From Polymyxa betae (lineage: Eukaryota > Endomyxa > Phytomyxea > Plasmodiophorida > Plasmodiophoridae): a stretch of DNA of 64,000 nt. Positions 30,622 through 42,383 of this stretch are shown here, piece by piece. Position 1 is the stretch's first letter, and each line of letters starts with the position of its first letter. The stretch lies in NCBI GenBank assembly GCA_003693705.1, contig RBZT01000631.1, positions 1-64,000 of the forward strand, written 5' to 3'. The notes beneath the pieces are model-generated. The model searched no databases. It was not told where the DNA came from and worked only from the letters and a program-made list of their open reading frames with translations. A program made the translations under genes and the position numbers.

Positions 30622-31020
30622 CTAAGCAGATTTCGCTCGTTTCCGTCTTATTTGACGTTCGTGTTCGATCGCACTCAGTGAGGACATGCTATCTTCTTGT
30701 CCTAAAACGCGCTGAATTACAGCTGTTAATCAAATGCCTTTCTGACTAACCGGTGCTTTCATTGCGATCACTTGGTGGTGAATGTGAGATTGGAGTAGGA
30801 AGCGGTGTTGTCCCGGGATACAGCCTATCAGTATATAAGAAGAATTGCTATACAGCTTTTGAGAGAGTTACTGATTAGAAGTTGAAACGCCGTTGATTTC
30901 TAAAAAATGTATCCAATCAGTTTTTTCCTGCGGTATGAGCCCATCTCGCGACGCTTGAAGAACACTCACTGCGTGCAGCAATAAGGCTTCTCGCTTCTTA
31001 AAGCTGGCTATGAGATCCAT
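30622..31020 (-). CDS. Small protein of 107 aa with a 28-nt intron
   Basis: Three reverse exons, 31020-30872, 30824-30751 and 30722-30622, join perfectly in frame. The introns are 47 nt and 28 nt (GTTAGT ... TTAACAG, 30750-30723). Start MDLIASFKKREALLLHAVSV, then EKTDWIHFLEINGVS, a Pro/Ser-rich middle (LYPGTTPLPTPISHSPPSD), then QRVLGQEDSMSSLSAIEHER and a basic end (QIRRKRAKSA). I do not recognise the family. It lies 200 nt after the myotubularin stop on the same strand. The three-exon frame agreement supports a real gene. Confidence 0.6.
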
Positions 31021-31220
31021 CGAGTTAAGTCTGTGGCTGACAAACGTTCAAAAAAAAACTTCGAATAATTGCAATCGTAAATGAGTTAACCTTTCTTGAG
31101 CGTGCCTCAAATGGTTGGTCAGGTTAGAAAGTGGCTCATACGCTTGCTGCAGATGCGGTGCACTAAAGCGGAAATAGAAAGGGAAAACGGTGAATGCGTT
31201 AAGGTTACAGTTCGGCTGAA

Positions 31221-33215
31221 TCACTTCGAGAAGTCAGTAAAACAGTGCTGCAGCAAAGATGACTCACATCCTGTAATAGGCTTATAGGAAGAGTTCAAAT
31301 AACTTTGCTTTTGCGACATAACGCAGGTCCATAGTGAGATAGTTTTAGCTCGAAGATGGATATTGCTTCGTTCCTTTTCGCTGTTGCAAAGGAAGGTACC
31401 AAATTTGCCTGTTTAAAATGGTTAATTTTGTAGAGCAGAATAAGGCTAAAACAACTGACATTCAAAAAGTTCATGGGCAATGCGGAGAAGCAGATTCACA
31501 TTAAATTCGAAAGCATTAGGGTATTGGGACATCACCTGCCAGATGGCATCTAAGAACTGAATGAAGACGGGACTTCTTTGAGAATCTGAATACATAGCAT
31601 CGCCGTGCCCAATACGCTATCATCTCTCAGCACTGGTTAGACAACAACAGAACGCAGATTTAATTACTCGGTGGAATTTATGACCAAATGAGAGCCATTC
31701 TTTCTCGATCAGCACAATGAATCCGGTAAGGGTGCGGTAGAAATCGTCAATCAACAGCATTGACAGAGATACGACTTGCGAAGTGCGATCCCATCCATCG
31801 CTACAATGGACTAAAAGCGACGCTTTTTCAACTGACAGCTTGGTAACTGTGAAAACAGCCGCTAAAAGGATCTGGAATAACCAATCAGCAAACTATTTAT
31901 GGGGGATGAAGTTCCAATCCGATACCTGTCTTAGATGTTTGTTCCATCCTGAATCAGCGAGCTCTGGACAGAAATACGAACTTCCAGTGTCAGAACCTCG
32001 AATAGAGGACATCACGCCAGCAACAGTTTCAACCTAAAAAAAGTTACTTTAATTCACAAAATTAATCTCTAAAACCGTTATGGAATCAAAACAAAAAGCC
32101 TCGGTTACCATGACACGGAACGAATCTCGGATTACATGAATGTTCTCAATACCCATAAAGACGACTTGGCAGTTTGGGTACCGGTTGGCGCTTTCGAATC
32201 CACCACCGAGAACTTTATTCCCTGAAGCGGCTTTAGCAAGATAACATAAGCTAATAATAATAGAGACCACGAGCGTTGATCTTTGGACGGCAATCAATGA
32301 CGTAACGAATTTTGGCAGCAGCAATGAGCTGTTCGTCTTCGATGCAATGGCTCCCAGTAACTCCAGTTCGTGGCTGAGCCGACCTTCATAAAACAGTAAG
32401 AACACCAATACAACAAGAGTATTTTGCCAAACCGCATCATAGCTGCACCAGAATCAGGAATGAAATATGAAAGTACAGGAATACGAGATCGGCTGCGAAA
32501 TAGAAAGACTTTGTGCAGCACCTCGTTCGAAACCGATGACGGTACAAAGAAGAGCGGCGGGTACGTTGGACAGAAGCCGAACTCGAAATTTAATGTGACA
32601 CGGCGCCAATGAGGCGAGAAGGTTACCCCCTAGAAAACCTAAATGCAAGATACTGTCAAAGACAGAAGAGTACTACCATGCGCTGATATTCTTTCTCGGC
32701 TGTATATATATCCCACCCGTTGTCAGGTACCGAAACCGACAGCTTGTACCGGAAAGCGAAGAGTTGGTCGAGGTTTTGTGGCCAGGCCGCCCAATAAACC
32801 AGATCGGTGAACTCAGCAATCATTTGGTCACGATTTACTTTGCTGGTGGGTAGCATCTTGAGACGATAGCGCAGGACCTGATTGTCTTTCAAAGTTATTA
32901 GCAGGATCTTGTCGCCTCCTGCAGCGTCCGAAACTGGTTTTACCCCGAATTTCAGAATCGAATGTACTCCTACCGTTGAGTCGTATCCACTAATAGGGAG
33001 AGACGATGCAGAAAAATTGCCATGAAGGCAATCAGAAACGTCTTTAGAGTCTCGAATAAAGATTAATCGATACGTGGTTAAGAGAAGCGAGCCTAAAGTA
33101 CATATTAAGCCAAAGGCTATATTGAATGAAAAAATTACCTCTAGGTCGAGGTGGTGTATTCTCATCGATTACAGCATAGAGCATACGTAGAACAATTTCG
33201 CCATTAACCAGGGAA
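31221..33215 (-). CDS. Myotubularin-related phosphoinositide 3-phosphatase (active)
   Basis: Multi-exon reverse gene. Myotubularins dephosphorylate PI3P and PI(3,5)P2 on endosomes. The PH-GRAM domain is at about 33215-32660 (NSLVNGEIVLRMLYAVIDEN, GSLLLTTYRLIFI, then YWAAWPQNLDQLFAFRYK). Next comes FCPTYPPLFFVPSSV, RSRIPVLSYFIPDSGAAMMR, then SHCIEDEQLIAAAK, YVIDCRPKINA, and RYPNCQVVFMGIENIHVIRD near 32180. The PTP signature HCSDGWDRTSQ near 31800 keeps the catalytic Cys, both Asp and Arg, so this is an active member and not a pseudophosphatase. It is followed by GFIVLIEKEWLSFGHKF, RSPVFIQFLDAIWQVM, and KFGTFLCNSEKERSNIHLRA near the C-terminus. A candidate 5' exon at about 33498-33290 (TWYQTPSGHDLFHDSYINGS) does not join cleanly. 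C-terminal FYVE or coiled-coil domains are absent. Confidence 0.9.
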
Positions 33216-33639
33216 TTTCCTAGTGGAAACGAAGGCGATTTTCTGGAAAAGCGATCATCAAAAAATACTCTTAGCCTACAGAAAGAGCATACAGAATAGA
33301 ATCGCGACGTTCGGACGGCACGCCATGTTCAGATTCCGAATCGTATTCTTGAAACTGCTCAGATATCGCCCATGTGCTTCCGTTGATATACGAATCATGA
33401 AACAGATCGTGGCCCGATGGCGTTTGATACCAAGTCCAGTTAGTTTGACACTCCAGTTTTGGAACCCCGTTTTTGCCAGAAACAGCAGAAGGTAACAAAT
33501 TCTAGATGCACACTTCAGTAACAATTTGAGAAACTGCCGCTAGCTTTACAAATTGGCGAATTTGTTCAGATTGTTCCAGAACTGTCAAAAGATCGCAGCA
33601 AGGTGTCTTTAAAATACTCAAAGACACCGCGTATTCAAT

Positions 33640-35776
33640 TGCCTCGGGGCAAGATGGCGCTAAATCCTCGTGAGAACCTTCCTATAGGCTTAAACAGGTA
33701 CGAACCATCGAAACGACTTTGAGCGAGTTTCGAAAGCGGAGAGGGAAGTATATTAAAGGTTGTTCGAAACGACAGCAGCCGAATAAATTTCTTTAGAAGT
33801 GGAATTGTATCTTCTATTCTGCAGGTCAAAAAAATGAGGAAAGGCCATAGCACGACGTCACCTGGAATCGAATTACGCAAACACATATCGACACAGAAAG
33901 CGATAGCGGTTTCAACATTACACCCTACCCAACATTAAGTTGAAAATAAGAAAATTTGAGGGCTTCGAACCCGCGTTCAGTATCCTCCAGGCGAAGATGC
34001 ATAGCAGGTGAATTATAAGAAGTATGCATTCGGCACCTTCCTCGGTTTCATCAATAGAGAGGTTGGGTTGATGAGGAGTGGCGTTAATCGAGTCTAAGCT
34101 TATCATTGTCCGAAGCGTCTCTGATAGCTTAACAGCATACCTCGAGTCGATTCAAGTTCAGAGCGTTCGTTCGCCCAAATATCAAGAAAGAATTGCTCCC
34201 AAAACTGGGGATTTTTAAAGACCTAACAGGCATTAGAATGATGATTATAGCAGCGTTCTTAGTTGCTACCTCATGGTCTCTGATAAATGAGTATAAGAAC
34301 AGAATTGTCTCGCCGTCTGAACTAACCATTTTGATTCTCATGGATAATTCTAAGATCATTGAGTTCTTTAGCATAACAATATAGGCCGACTTACCCTTAA
34401 ACTTTCTACAGGTGATGAAATCTCGGTGATTGTTTGCTTCTCGAAGCACAGCGCGAAAGATATCAACCAACGTTTGAAATGCAACAGGCTCGAGTTTCTT
34501 TTCGACTTGCTATGTCGTGGGTGACCAACTCATTCATGTAAACGAAAACGATAAATCTTACAACAGCAGCATTAAGTTGGGTATAAAACTGTTGCCTTCC
34601 TGATTCAGTTTTGAAAAGCTCAAGAAGTGATAATATAATTCCTCCTAGAAACTTCCGACATGGCTGCAAAGAAGCTTCCTTAGTAATGATAGGAATGAGA
34701 AAGGTAGCATTAAATCCAAACCTCAGTGGAGGAAAAGATGATATGGATAAAGTCTTCGACAACTGTCGAGACCTTTTTGGTCTTCGATATAGCCTTATCC
34801 TTGCGAAGGAATCTAAAACTCACGCCTGAAGGTTTTGAGCTCTAAATTGGTTTTTAAATTTAAAAAATAACCTGAACGCGACGTCGATGACGAATTGGAA
34901 TGCGAATCAGAATGTGAAGGAGAAGGACATCTCGTTAAGCAATGGCTGATATCAGGAATTCCTGGTATTATTCCAAATAGTAAGTTAGCTATCTATCCAA
35001 TAAGATGTTAGACTACTGGATTATCGGTGAAATCAACCCAAAATAGACCTTCTGATCGTCGCATACAACGGGTATACTAGAAATTTCAATGTTCTCACAG
35101 GTGTAATGACCAACAGGTATCCGAGCAACACCCAGACATACATCACTTGTTGAGCATTCGCCAGCATCAGGCGGTTTGATATACAGGTGAACGACAATAT
35201 CAGGATAGCACTGATCAGTAAACTCTTTATGGATTTTTCTGAAAAGTCGTTCAGCATAAGAATTTATCTCATACCAGTCGTTTACAAAATCATGTTGCTT
35301 CCATCGAATTCAAATATCGGCCTTTCGCAGCTGGTCTTTCTTGCCAGATTCGAGCGAAGCATAACGTCGCCGAACTGTACCCTAACGTATGGCAGCCCAT
35401 CGCCAAGATGCAATGCGACATTATGCAGAAAGAACACTAGTAGAGATGAATGTGAATGGGTTAGTTTTCGACGGCGGAATGCCGACCATGGAAGTGAATA
35501 GAAAGATCGCGGGACGAGTACCCAACACCGGATGTTTTCAGTCGCGACCGGCCGCCTTTTAAGCAAAACGCTAGCGGCATGCAGGCTTGGGCGCCGTCCT
35601 AGAGCGACGTTGGACGACGCAATCTCGCTTGGACGAATTTGCGCTGAAGGGTCCCTCGACAGAGGATGGAGAGAGGCGGGGCCCCTTTCATCACTGACCT
35701 TGGCCCTGGGGGAAAGGGGGGAGGGACCGAAGGAGACAATGAGGCTGCGCAGCTTAATGGAGTCGGTCACGCCCAA
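33640..35776 (-). CDS. C2-domain protein, multi-exon, not further identified
   Basis: Reverse exons with protein-like reading. A C2-type domain is visible across a splice: HLGDGLPYVRVQFGDVMLRS, SCERPIFEFDGSNMI, then KIHKEFTDQCYPDIVVHLYI, ECSTSDVCLGVARIPVGHYT, and ISSIPVVCDDQKVYFGL (about 35420-35040). Further downstream: FLIPIITKEASLQPCRKFLG with LNAAVVRFIVFVYMNELVTH (34720-34480), VDIFRAVLREANNHRDFITC (34470-34390), EEGAECILLIIHLLCIF (34060-33990) and PLLKKFIRLLSFRTTFNI (33810-33730). C2 domains bind membranes, often with Ca2+; the Asp ligands are not obvious, so binding may be Ca2+-independent. The downstream part is helical. The 5' end near 35776 is uncertain. Whether all pieces belong to one gene is inference. 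Confidence 0.5.
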
Positions 35777-36479
35777 CCGGCGGAGTCAGAGCCATAATCG
35801 CTGCCCTTTCCAACCCCGCAGCTTACAGTGGACGAGAGGGGGTTTCAGTGTTGCGTTCCCACGCAGTTGGTCTAGTAAGGTGTGACAAACACCACGATTT
35901 ACCGGCCTACAACGTCGCATGCAGAACGGCGCTGAAGAGCCGCGCCTGGCATTGCGTTGTTGCCCAAAAGCACTCGTAGCATTTGATGACCTTTTACCGA
36001 TCTGTTTGTGCTAAAAGTAAGTTGCTTCTAGCAGTAACGTTAGTGCTGCAGTTAATCACGTGATACTTTCCGTCGAGCCTTGAGACATTATCGGTGGCAA
36101 CCCGATACTGTTCAATATCATGCTGGATGTTGTTACTTGGAACTTCTTGCCCTCCGGCTTGCCCAGAATACCCAGCTCGAATGTTTGATTTATTCCCTGT
36201 TATTACCGGTCTCTCACAATGAAGTAATATACTTTCCAATGGTGGTGGAATGAGGAACAGCTTCGAAATTGGTAGTAGGAGCACTGCTAGGAGTGCTAGC
36301 TATCACGTCAATGCTTGATTACCTACTATCGGGCTTGCGCTTACAGTACAGCGCCTCCTGTAAAGACCCAACGAACTAGACGAATCCAATCCGATACTGT
36401 TTGGTAAAGACTATGTGCTTTCCTCAAGGTCGTTATCCATTGAACTTGATAATAAGTTCTTATCAAAAACTATCGTTAA

Positions 36480-37721
36480 AATCAGTGAAGCATTTTGAAG
36501 GGGAGGTTGCTTAACAAATCATTATCATAGGTAAAGTCTCTTCATCCTTATCATTGGCTTTCACGATGACGAGCAAGTTCGTCGAAAGAGTATCGGAATC
36601 AAAACTGAAATCGTGTATGCGGATGCTGCCACTTTCAGCACAAGGCCATTATATGTTCAAAATCGCTGTCACAAATACGCTCTTCTCGATAATGTCTTTT
36701 GAGAAGATACTGAGCGTTTATGAAATGAGCGCTCCGTCCTTGACAAATCAATACGTCGTAAGTAGAACGAGTCTGCGAACGAAAATTTTCAGAAAGAAAA
36801 CAGCCTTTCGACCTTCAAATTTTCCGCATCATGCTGTTGCAAAATTGATCAGCTGTGCATCGGGATGGTGTTGATCGAATTGAAAAGACGTCATGCTCAG
36901 CAACGTTCATGAAAATACTTTTTGTACAGGAACTACTGACATGGAATACTTCTGCAGTATATCACAGGCTACCACCTGCAATCATGAAATAGCATCGGTA
37001 TCCACTCTTATGAATATGCTGACTGCATTGGCGAGTTCTGCATAGAAAGTTTCTGATATATACGGGCGCTTCTCTCCAAACGTATGCGTTCTTGTGATCT
37101 GCTATTTGTTCAATCAGCCTACGGTAGCGATGGTATTGCAGAATATTCGGTCTCGAATGAAGCACATCCGCCATGCACTACCATTGACTAATTATTTGAA
37201 ATCGCAACTCAAGGACCGTCAGACAATCCTTTAATACAACCATTAATTGGTTGCAGCAGCAGAATTCTGCAGGTATTCATCTCCGAAGTTTTGGCATCTT
37301 ACAAGCCATTATCTGGGGGTCAGTTGTTAGAGAACGCTCCAGGTTCTCGCAAATTGGTTGGTGAATTTTGGTTGCATCCACTGGGTCCAATAACGAACTT
37401 TGATTGCCTTGTTCTATTGTGTCGACATAATTAGATCTGGATCCCCTCTGCAAATGGATGATATTCTCGCTCTCTGTTTTGCCATTATCTTGCCCCATAT
37501 GTAGAGAACGACACCGGTCTAACAATCTCTCACCGCTACCATGATTCATCGGATTCGGAGAAGCTCGTTGACAATCTCAATAGGCTGTTATCACCTACTA
37601 TAGCTCTGACGAAAGCTTCGCTCGCTGATATCATATCGAGGCTATCGTGACTTTCCATGGTGGTAACGGCGTCGTCATCGTGGCACTCCTTCATTGAAGG
37701 CACCTTGTTCCGCGAAGGCAA
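36480..37721 (-). pseudogene. Degenerate duplicate of the MAP10-like C-terminal region
   Basis: The stretch at 36490-36690 resembles 38100-38290 base by base: GAGGTTGCTTAACAAATCAT against GAGATTGCTTACAAAATCAT, GAATCAAAACTGAAATCG against GAATCAATACCGAAATCA, and TTCAAAATCGCTGTCAC against TTCAGAATAGCTGTCAC. Frames are broken by stops. Reverse reading gives DFSFDSDTLS where the intact gene has FGIDSDHSFDS. Open stretches at 37277-37549 and 37536-37721 (SLDMISASEAFVRAIVGDNS) probably belong to the same decayed copy or its own former exons. Confidence 0.5.
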
Positions 37722-38101
37722 CCTACAAGGGATCTGATCTATTGTTGGTGAAGCCGGGAATCTAGATCAAACTGTATTCTGAGACATTTTGGAGTTCAGT
37801 TAGTGGCGCAGCGCCCATCATTGTCTGCCGAGCTGAAGCAGTTTTTCCACAACCATCTGTGGTCGAATAAATCCTTACTGCGATGGTCACACAGTTGCCG
37901 GCTGAAAAAACCATTTTTAGACGGTCCAGAACGCATCAAGCGGGCGACAGGCCTGAGTTTCTTTCGCTAGAAAATCATTATCAATTCGAAATTTTTGTGT
38001 TTATAACGCTGTCCGAGATTATATGGTGAGAATGGAGATCGCGTTGATTACCCATCGGAATCGAAAACTTCCTAAAAAGTAGTATTAGATCAGTGAATCT
38101 G

Positions 38102-40210
38102 TCAAGTGAGATTGCTTACAAAATCATCATCATACGAGCAATCTTCAACCTGTTGCTTGACGGGAAGTTCGTGAATCTGGGGAAGTTCCACTACAGAATC
38201 GAAAGAATGATCGGAATCAATACCGAAATCATAGAAGTCATTGCCTTCATGTTCAGAATAGCTGTCACGATCTTCGAAGACAGATTCTCTTCTGGATGAT
38301 GCCCTTTGTACAGAATCAGAATCTACAGATAATCGTTTGGCATTGAGAGGTTCTCTGCTGCCAAAATCAGCTTTTGGTTGGCGATCGAGCGCATCGTGGT
38401 TATTAGGTTCTTCTTGATCAACCTTCTCAGACTTGATTGACTCTTCGAGATAAGATTGAGCTCCAGATGATCCAGCTTCATGGCCTTCAACTTTCTCGGC
38501 GTCAATCTGCTGTAGAGTGGATAGGGAAACAACGGCTTCCTGGATTCGATTTTCAGCAATATCGTTTTGTGATGATGGCCCTTGCAAAGGCAGTACTGCC
38601 AAACGCTCCATTTGCAATTCCTTATCATTAATCGGCTTTGTATCTTCAGAGTTTGTTGTGATAATCGGGGAAGAAGCCAACTGCGAAGGTTTCTGCTCGT
38701 TCTTTGAATGCGATCGTTGATGATGGTCTCTCACATCAACAGACGTGATTATGGGAGACGAAGATTCAGTCTGCACTTCCGCAGTAATGAATCTCTTCTC
38801 TTCCGCTTCAAGTCCACGACACGAACTTAGTGAAACAGGTTCCAATTCGGGCAATGTCCCGACTTCATTTCGAGGTCTGTCCAAAATGACCCTGTTAACG
38901 GCGTTGACGATTTCTTGATAAAGGGTCCCTGATATGGGTGGTTTCTCGCCAACGGTTTGACTTTGATCGGCTACCCGTTCGATCTGCCGAGCGATGGATT
39001 GAAGCGCATCCGCGATGCTCTGAGATTGATTCAATGAGAATGACGAATCGGTATCAGAACCTGAGCTATCATCACCTTGACAGAATCATCGGTTGCGTGT
39101 TGCTGCTTTTTCGAGCTCATTTTTTCCGATTTCCTTTTATTCTCTTGTGAGACATTGCTCTGAGCATCGGGTAATGAACAGCGCTCCAGTTTCTTCAAGC
39201 TGGCAATTCTAAGCAACGAAGACGCTTTCGTGGATTTTGGTAGCATGAATCGTGTCCGAGGGCGAACTTTGTTTGACTTGCTCGATGATTTTGAGATATT
39301 TCGGTTCGAAGCCACTCTGCGTTTCAATGGTCTTCTCGCTCTCTGATTGTTATTTGCTATCGCCTGCTGGTTCTCATTCGATTTTTCAATCCTTTGTTTA
39401 GTTTGGGCTGCAATATCCAACGAATCGGTTTCATCCGGATCATGATGATAAAATAGACACGGGGCATTATTTTCGAGAAGCGGTCTGGGCATCTGAATCA
39501 TCAATCAGTAAGTAAATCGAATGACTGATTGGTCTCACTCTGTACTGAGAAACATTTCTGGCAGCCAACGCAGTCGTGGTTGCTACAACGTGTTCGCCTT
39601 CCGCCACAGTAATCTTGGTGTTGAAATCTTCAGCTGAAGGCGGTGATGATACAGATGTTATCACCTCTGCGTCGAATTTCTCCAGATGAGGAAGAAGAGA
39701 TCGTCCTAGACACGATAATCGTAAGACAAGATCAACGCGTCCAACTTGATTGGCCATGAGATCTGTCAGGACAAGACGTCCTCTTCGGAATCCTCTTCTT
39801 CCAATAACAGCTCCACCGGTCAAGTTAGCTGTGTATCCTGATAGGTCGATAGCAGTCGTTCCAATCAATGATCCATCGTGTTGGTCGATTAAAAGAAGAT
39901 ATAATGGAGCTTTGCATAACATGATGCTTAATGAGCTCGCAGGTACAGAAAACAGACAGTTCTTCCCACGACAAAACACGATTCGGCCGTTTTCTGATTC
40001 GGGTGAACGTTGAGAGATCACAACAGCTGGAAATGATAGCAGGCGCAATGCAACCTGAAGACATAGAGTTCAATAAACGCTGCAAACAGGAACGATGACG
40101 CTGACGATTGGTTGCCTAATTCGGTCAATTTTTGGCCGGACAACGATTTCATTGATGAAAACTTCAAGAGAGAATAAAGAAAGATCAGGATCTGCATTCG
40201 ATTGCGACAT
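38102..40210 (-). CDS. MAP10: Microtubule-associated protein 10-like (MAP10/KIAA1383 family)
   Basis: Four reverse exons: 40210-40088, 40054-39539, 39492-39061 and 39019-38102, with introns of 33, 46 and 41 nt, all joining in frame for about 662 residues. MAP10 binds and stabilises microtubules in mitosis. Family features in order: LFSLEVFINEIVVRPK, then ALRLLSFPAVVIS, FCRGKNCLFSVPASSL, APLYLLLIDQHDGSLIGTTA, RGRLVLTDLMANQVGRVDLV, RLSCLGRSLLPHL, and LENNAPCLFYHHDPDE after the second splice. The long C-terminal half is low complexity, rich in Ser, Gln, Lys and Glu (SRRESVFEDRDSYSEHEGND), and ends YDDDFVSNLT. The animal proteins have the same N-terminal domain and disordered tail. The family name rests on the N-terminal 250 residues. 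A decayed duplicate of its tail lies just downstream. Confidence 0.75.
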
Positions 40211-40805
40211 GGAAAACGTACAAAACCCATAAAAATGACTTACTCTCAGTGATAGTTGCTGCCAGTCAGTCTGCCAAAGTTTCTGGTCTAAAATATCATT
40301 CCGATTGCAGAACGAATGCTTTTGTGGAAATCGGTATAAGCTAAAACACATGGTAAAACGTTCGGAAAGGTCCATAGGAAGAAGAGAGAATTCTTGTTTC
40401 AACCTTGGGCTGTTAAACAGGCAGAGTTTCGGGCATCGTTATTACCCTACATTAAAACCGTGATAATCCACGAGGCAACGGTGTAATGCTTGCCAAGTGA
40501 AAAGCTTGCAGTAAGCAGGCAAATAAGGCCTTGTCGAAAACAGTTCGACAAATTTCAAACAGAATGTCGAAAAGGAAGCTTTCCGTCGTTTCGAAAGAAA
40601 CTGACGAATATAGTAGTAGTTGGTCAATCATGACAGTTTTTGAAAATCTGTGATCGGTTTTACCGAGACAAATATCACTGCGAGTACGTGTTCCAGGACG
40701 ATCCGAAACAAAAATCGTGGTTGATCATCTCGCGTACTGAATCTGTTTATCAACACGTTATCTGATTGCAGAGAACGCAACGAAGCGGCTTGAATTTGGC
40801 TGTTT

Positions 40806-42004
40806 ATGATGGCCCGGAGCCTAATAGGCTGGTCCACCATCATTCTTATCTTCATTGCTAGAACAACCTGGTCACAGACAACAGTTAAGACGATCCAGGT
40901 CACGTCCCTATTAAATTTAGATACGTCATCATATTCGAAGGACCTGAAAACGACCTATTGCAATCAGTTTATCACTGAGTTAGGTCTGGCAATAAGCGTG
41001 GACAGATCACGGTTCACGAATCCTTCGCTAACGTCCTCTGATTCATCAACATCATACATTTCGTTTATTATCCTGCCGCCGACGGCATCGACAGATCTAA
41101 CTTCGCTTCAAGTTTATAGCGCCTATAATACCGAGGTAAGAATTTGGCAAACGGAGATGAAACAATTGTAGGCAGCAGACGGATGCTGATGCGTTGTGTT
41201 TCTAGATTCATAAAGTGGGAAGCACATTGCTAAATGACGAATTAGCTTCACATATTGATCTAACAGCAACTGCACAAGTCAGTACAGTGACATTATATCA
41301 ATGTAGTGATGGGTCGTATGTTAGCACGACCGATACATGTCAACCAACATCAACAACAGCTCCATCGAGCATAGATTCTATAGATGGCACTACATTAACC
41401 ATTATTGAAGCAGTGGGCGGAGGCGTCATAGTAGCGACGATCTTCCTGGCGGTGGGAATCGCCATTCGCCGCCGCCAACGGCTAGCGGAATTTCGAAAGA
41501 ATCAATTGTTGCAGCAAGCTCAGACTAACGGCATCGTCATGGCGAAAATCATCTCGACTGATGACGTGATCCCTTCATATCAAAACCCATATAGGTACAT
41601 CTTACAGGATTTTCCATGAATGTCGGAAATAGCAGCAGAAATTGACTGTACTCAGGGAGACACAATCAGCCATAACGACTTCTATTGGAGGGCCGCCACC
41701 ATATTCCCAATATTCGCCACCAATTTCAACACAGGGAATAGCTGTAGGAATCATGGCCCAGCCCGTTTATGCAATGGCACCAGTGCAGCAAGGATTCACT
41801 CCTGCGATCCAAAGTCAAACGGCCAACGACCCGTCATCGCCTTCGATGGGGACAGAGACAGCGAAACAGAGCCAAGCAGGGCCGTCGCGAATCGTCAAGA
41901 AGGGCATGAATCTGAAGCAAATTCGACAGAAAAGAATCGGGCTGGACGCTCCACAAGTCGATCAGGGCGACGAGTCGATGCCAGATACGGATACCGACTT
42001 TTAA
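40806..42004 (+). CDS. Single-pass membrane protein with signal peptide and PPxY tail
   Basis: Three exons, 40806-41135, 41206-41594 and 41656-42004 (introns 70 and 61 nt), give 355 residues. A signal peptide (SLIGWSTIILIFIARTTWS) is followed by a Ser/Thr-rich ectodomain of about 180 residues, containing FITELGLAISVDRSRFTNPS and YISFIILPPTAS, which has the alternating pattern of SEA-like modules, and a possible disulfide pair in YQCSDGSYVSTTDTCQPTS. One transmembrane helix (EAVGGGVIVATIFLAVGIAI) is stopped by RRRQR. The cytoplasmic tail holds GGPPPYSQYSPP (a PPxY motif for WW-domain ligases) and ends DESMPDTDTDF. The architecture suggests a receptor or adhesion protein; no family is named. 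The stop is 55 nt from tRNA-Leu. Confidence 0.75.
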
Positions 42005-42059
42005 GCATGTCGCCCTTAAATCGGAGACTCTGTTTCATAAAACAATACACAAAATGTAA

Positions 42060-42144
42060 TACCAACGACGAGGTTCGAACTCGCGCGCAGCTTTCGCCGC
42101 AGAAGTGCTTAAGACTCCCGCCTTAACCACTCGGCCACATTGGC
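42060..42144 (-). tRNA. tRNA-Leu(UAA)
   Basis: Reverse-strand 85-nt type II tRNA. The acceptor GCCAATG pairs with CGTTGGT, with discriminator A. The D-arm GTGGCCGAGTGGTTAAGGC is typical of tRNA-Leu. The anticodon stem GGAGT/ACTTC encloses CTTAAGC, so the anticodon is TAA. A long variable arm (TGCGGCGAAAGCTGC) marks type II. The T-arm is GCGAG-TTCGAAC-CTCGT. No intron. All helices pair, so it looks functional. Confidence 0.95.
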
Positions 42145-42383
42145 ATCTCATACATGAGCTGTCGCCAGTATATACTGAATACTATTAACATACGAAGCCC
42201 ACTGGCGTAATTCGTTACAATGTGAGTGGCTTCTGTGATGGACAGATTGGTGTATCGATAACAGATGGTCACCTGTAATAAACAGTCGGTATCAATTGCC
42301 ATCATAACCTCTCTTTCGACTTTCAATGGAGACTTTAAACATCCCGGGTTCCAAGGTACTCTGTCCCGATCGTTTTCGTCACG

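Noticed and set aside
33960-34010. tRNA-like T-arm GCGGGTTCGAAGCCC on the reverse strand
   Set aside because: There is no matching anticodon arm or acceptor. The bases read as protein (LRLEDTERGFEAL) within the C2 gene region.
35280-35880. GC-rich stretch with long overlapping frames on both strands
   Set aside because: Frames with Arg/Ser/Pro-rich translations are expected in GC-rich DNA. Only the C2-like reverse reading between about 35420 and 35040 has a domain pattern.
42163-42383. Reverse open frame overlapping the region upstream of the LRR/IQ gene
   Set aside because: It has no domain or splice support and overlaps the likely promoter of the forward gene and the tRNA flank.
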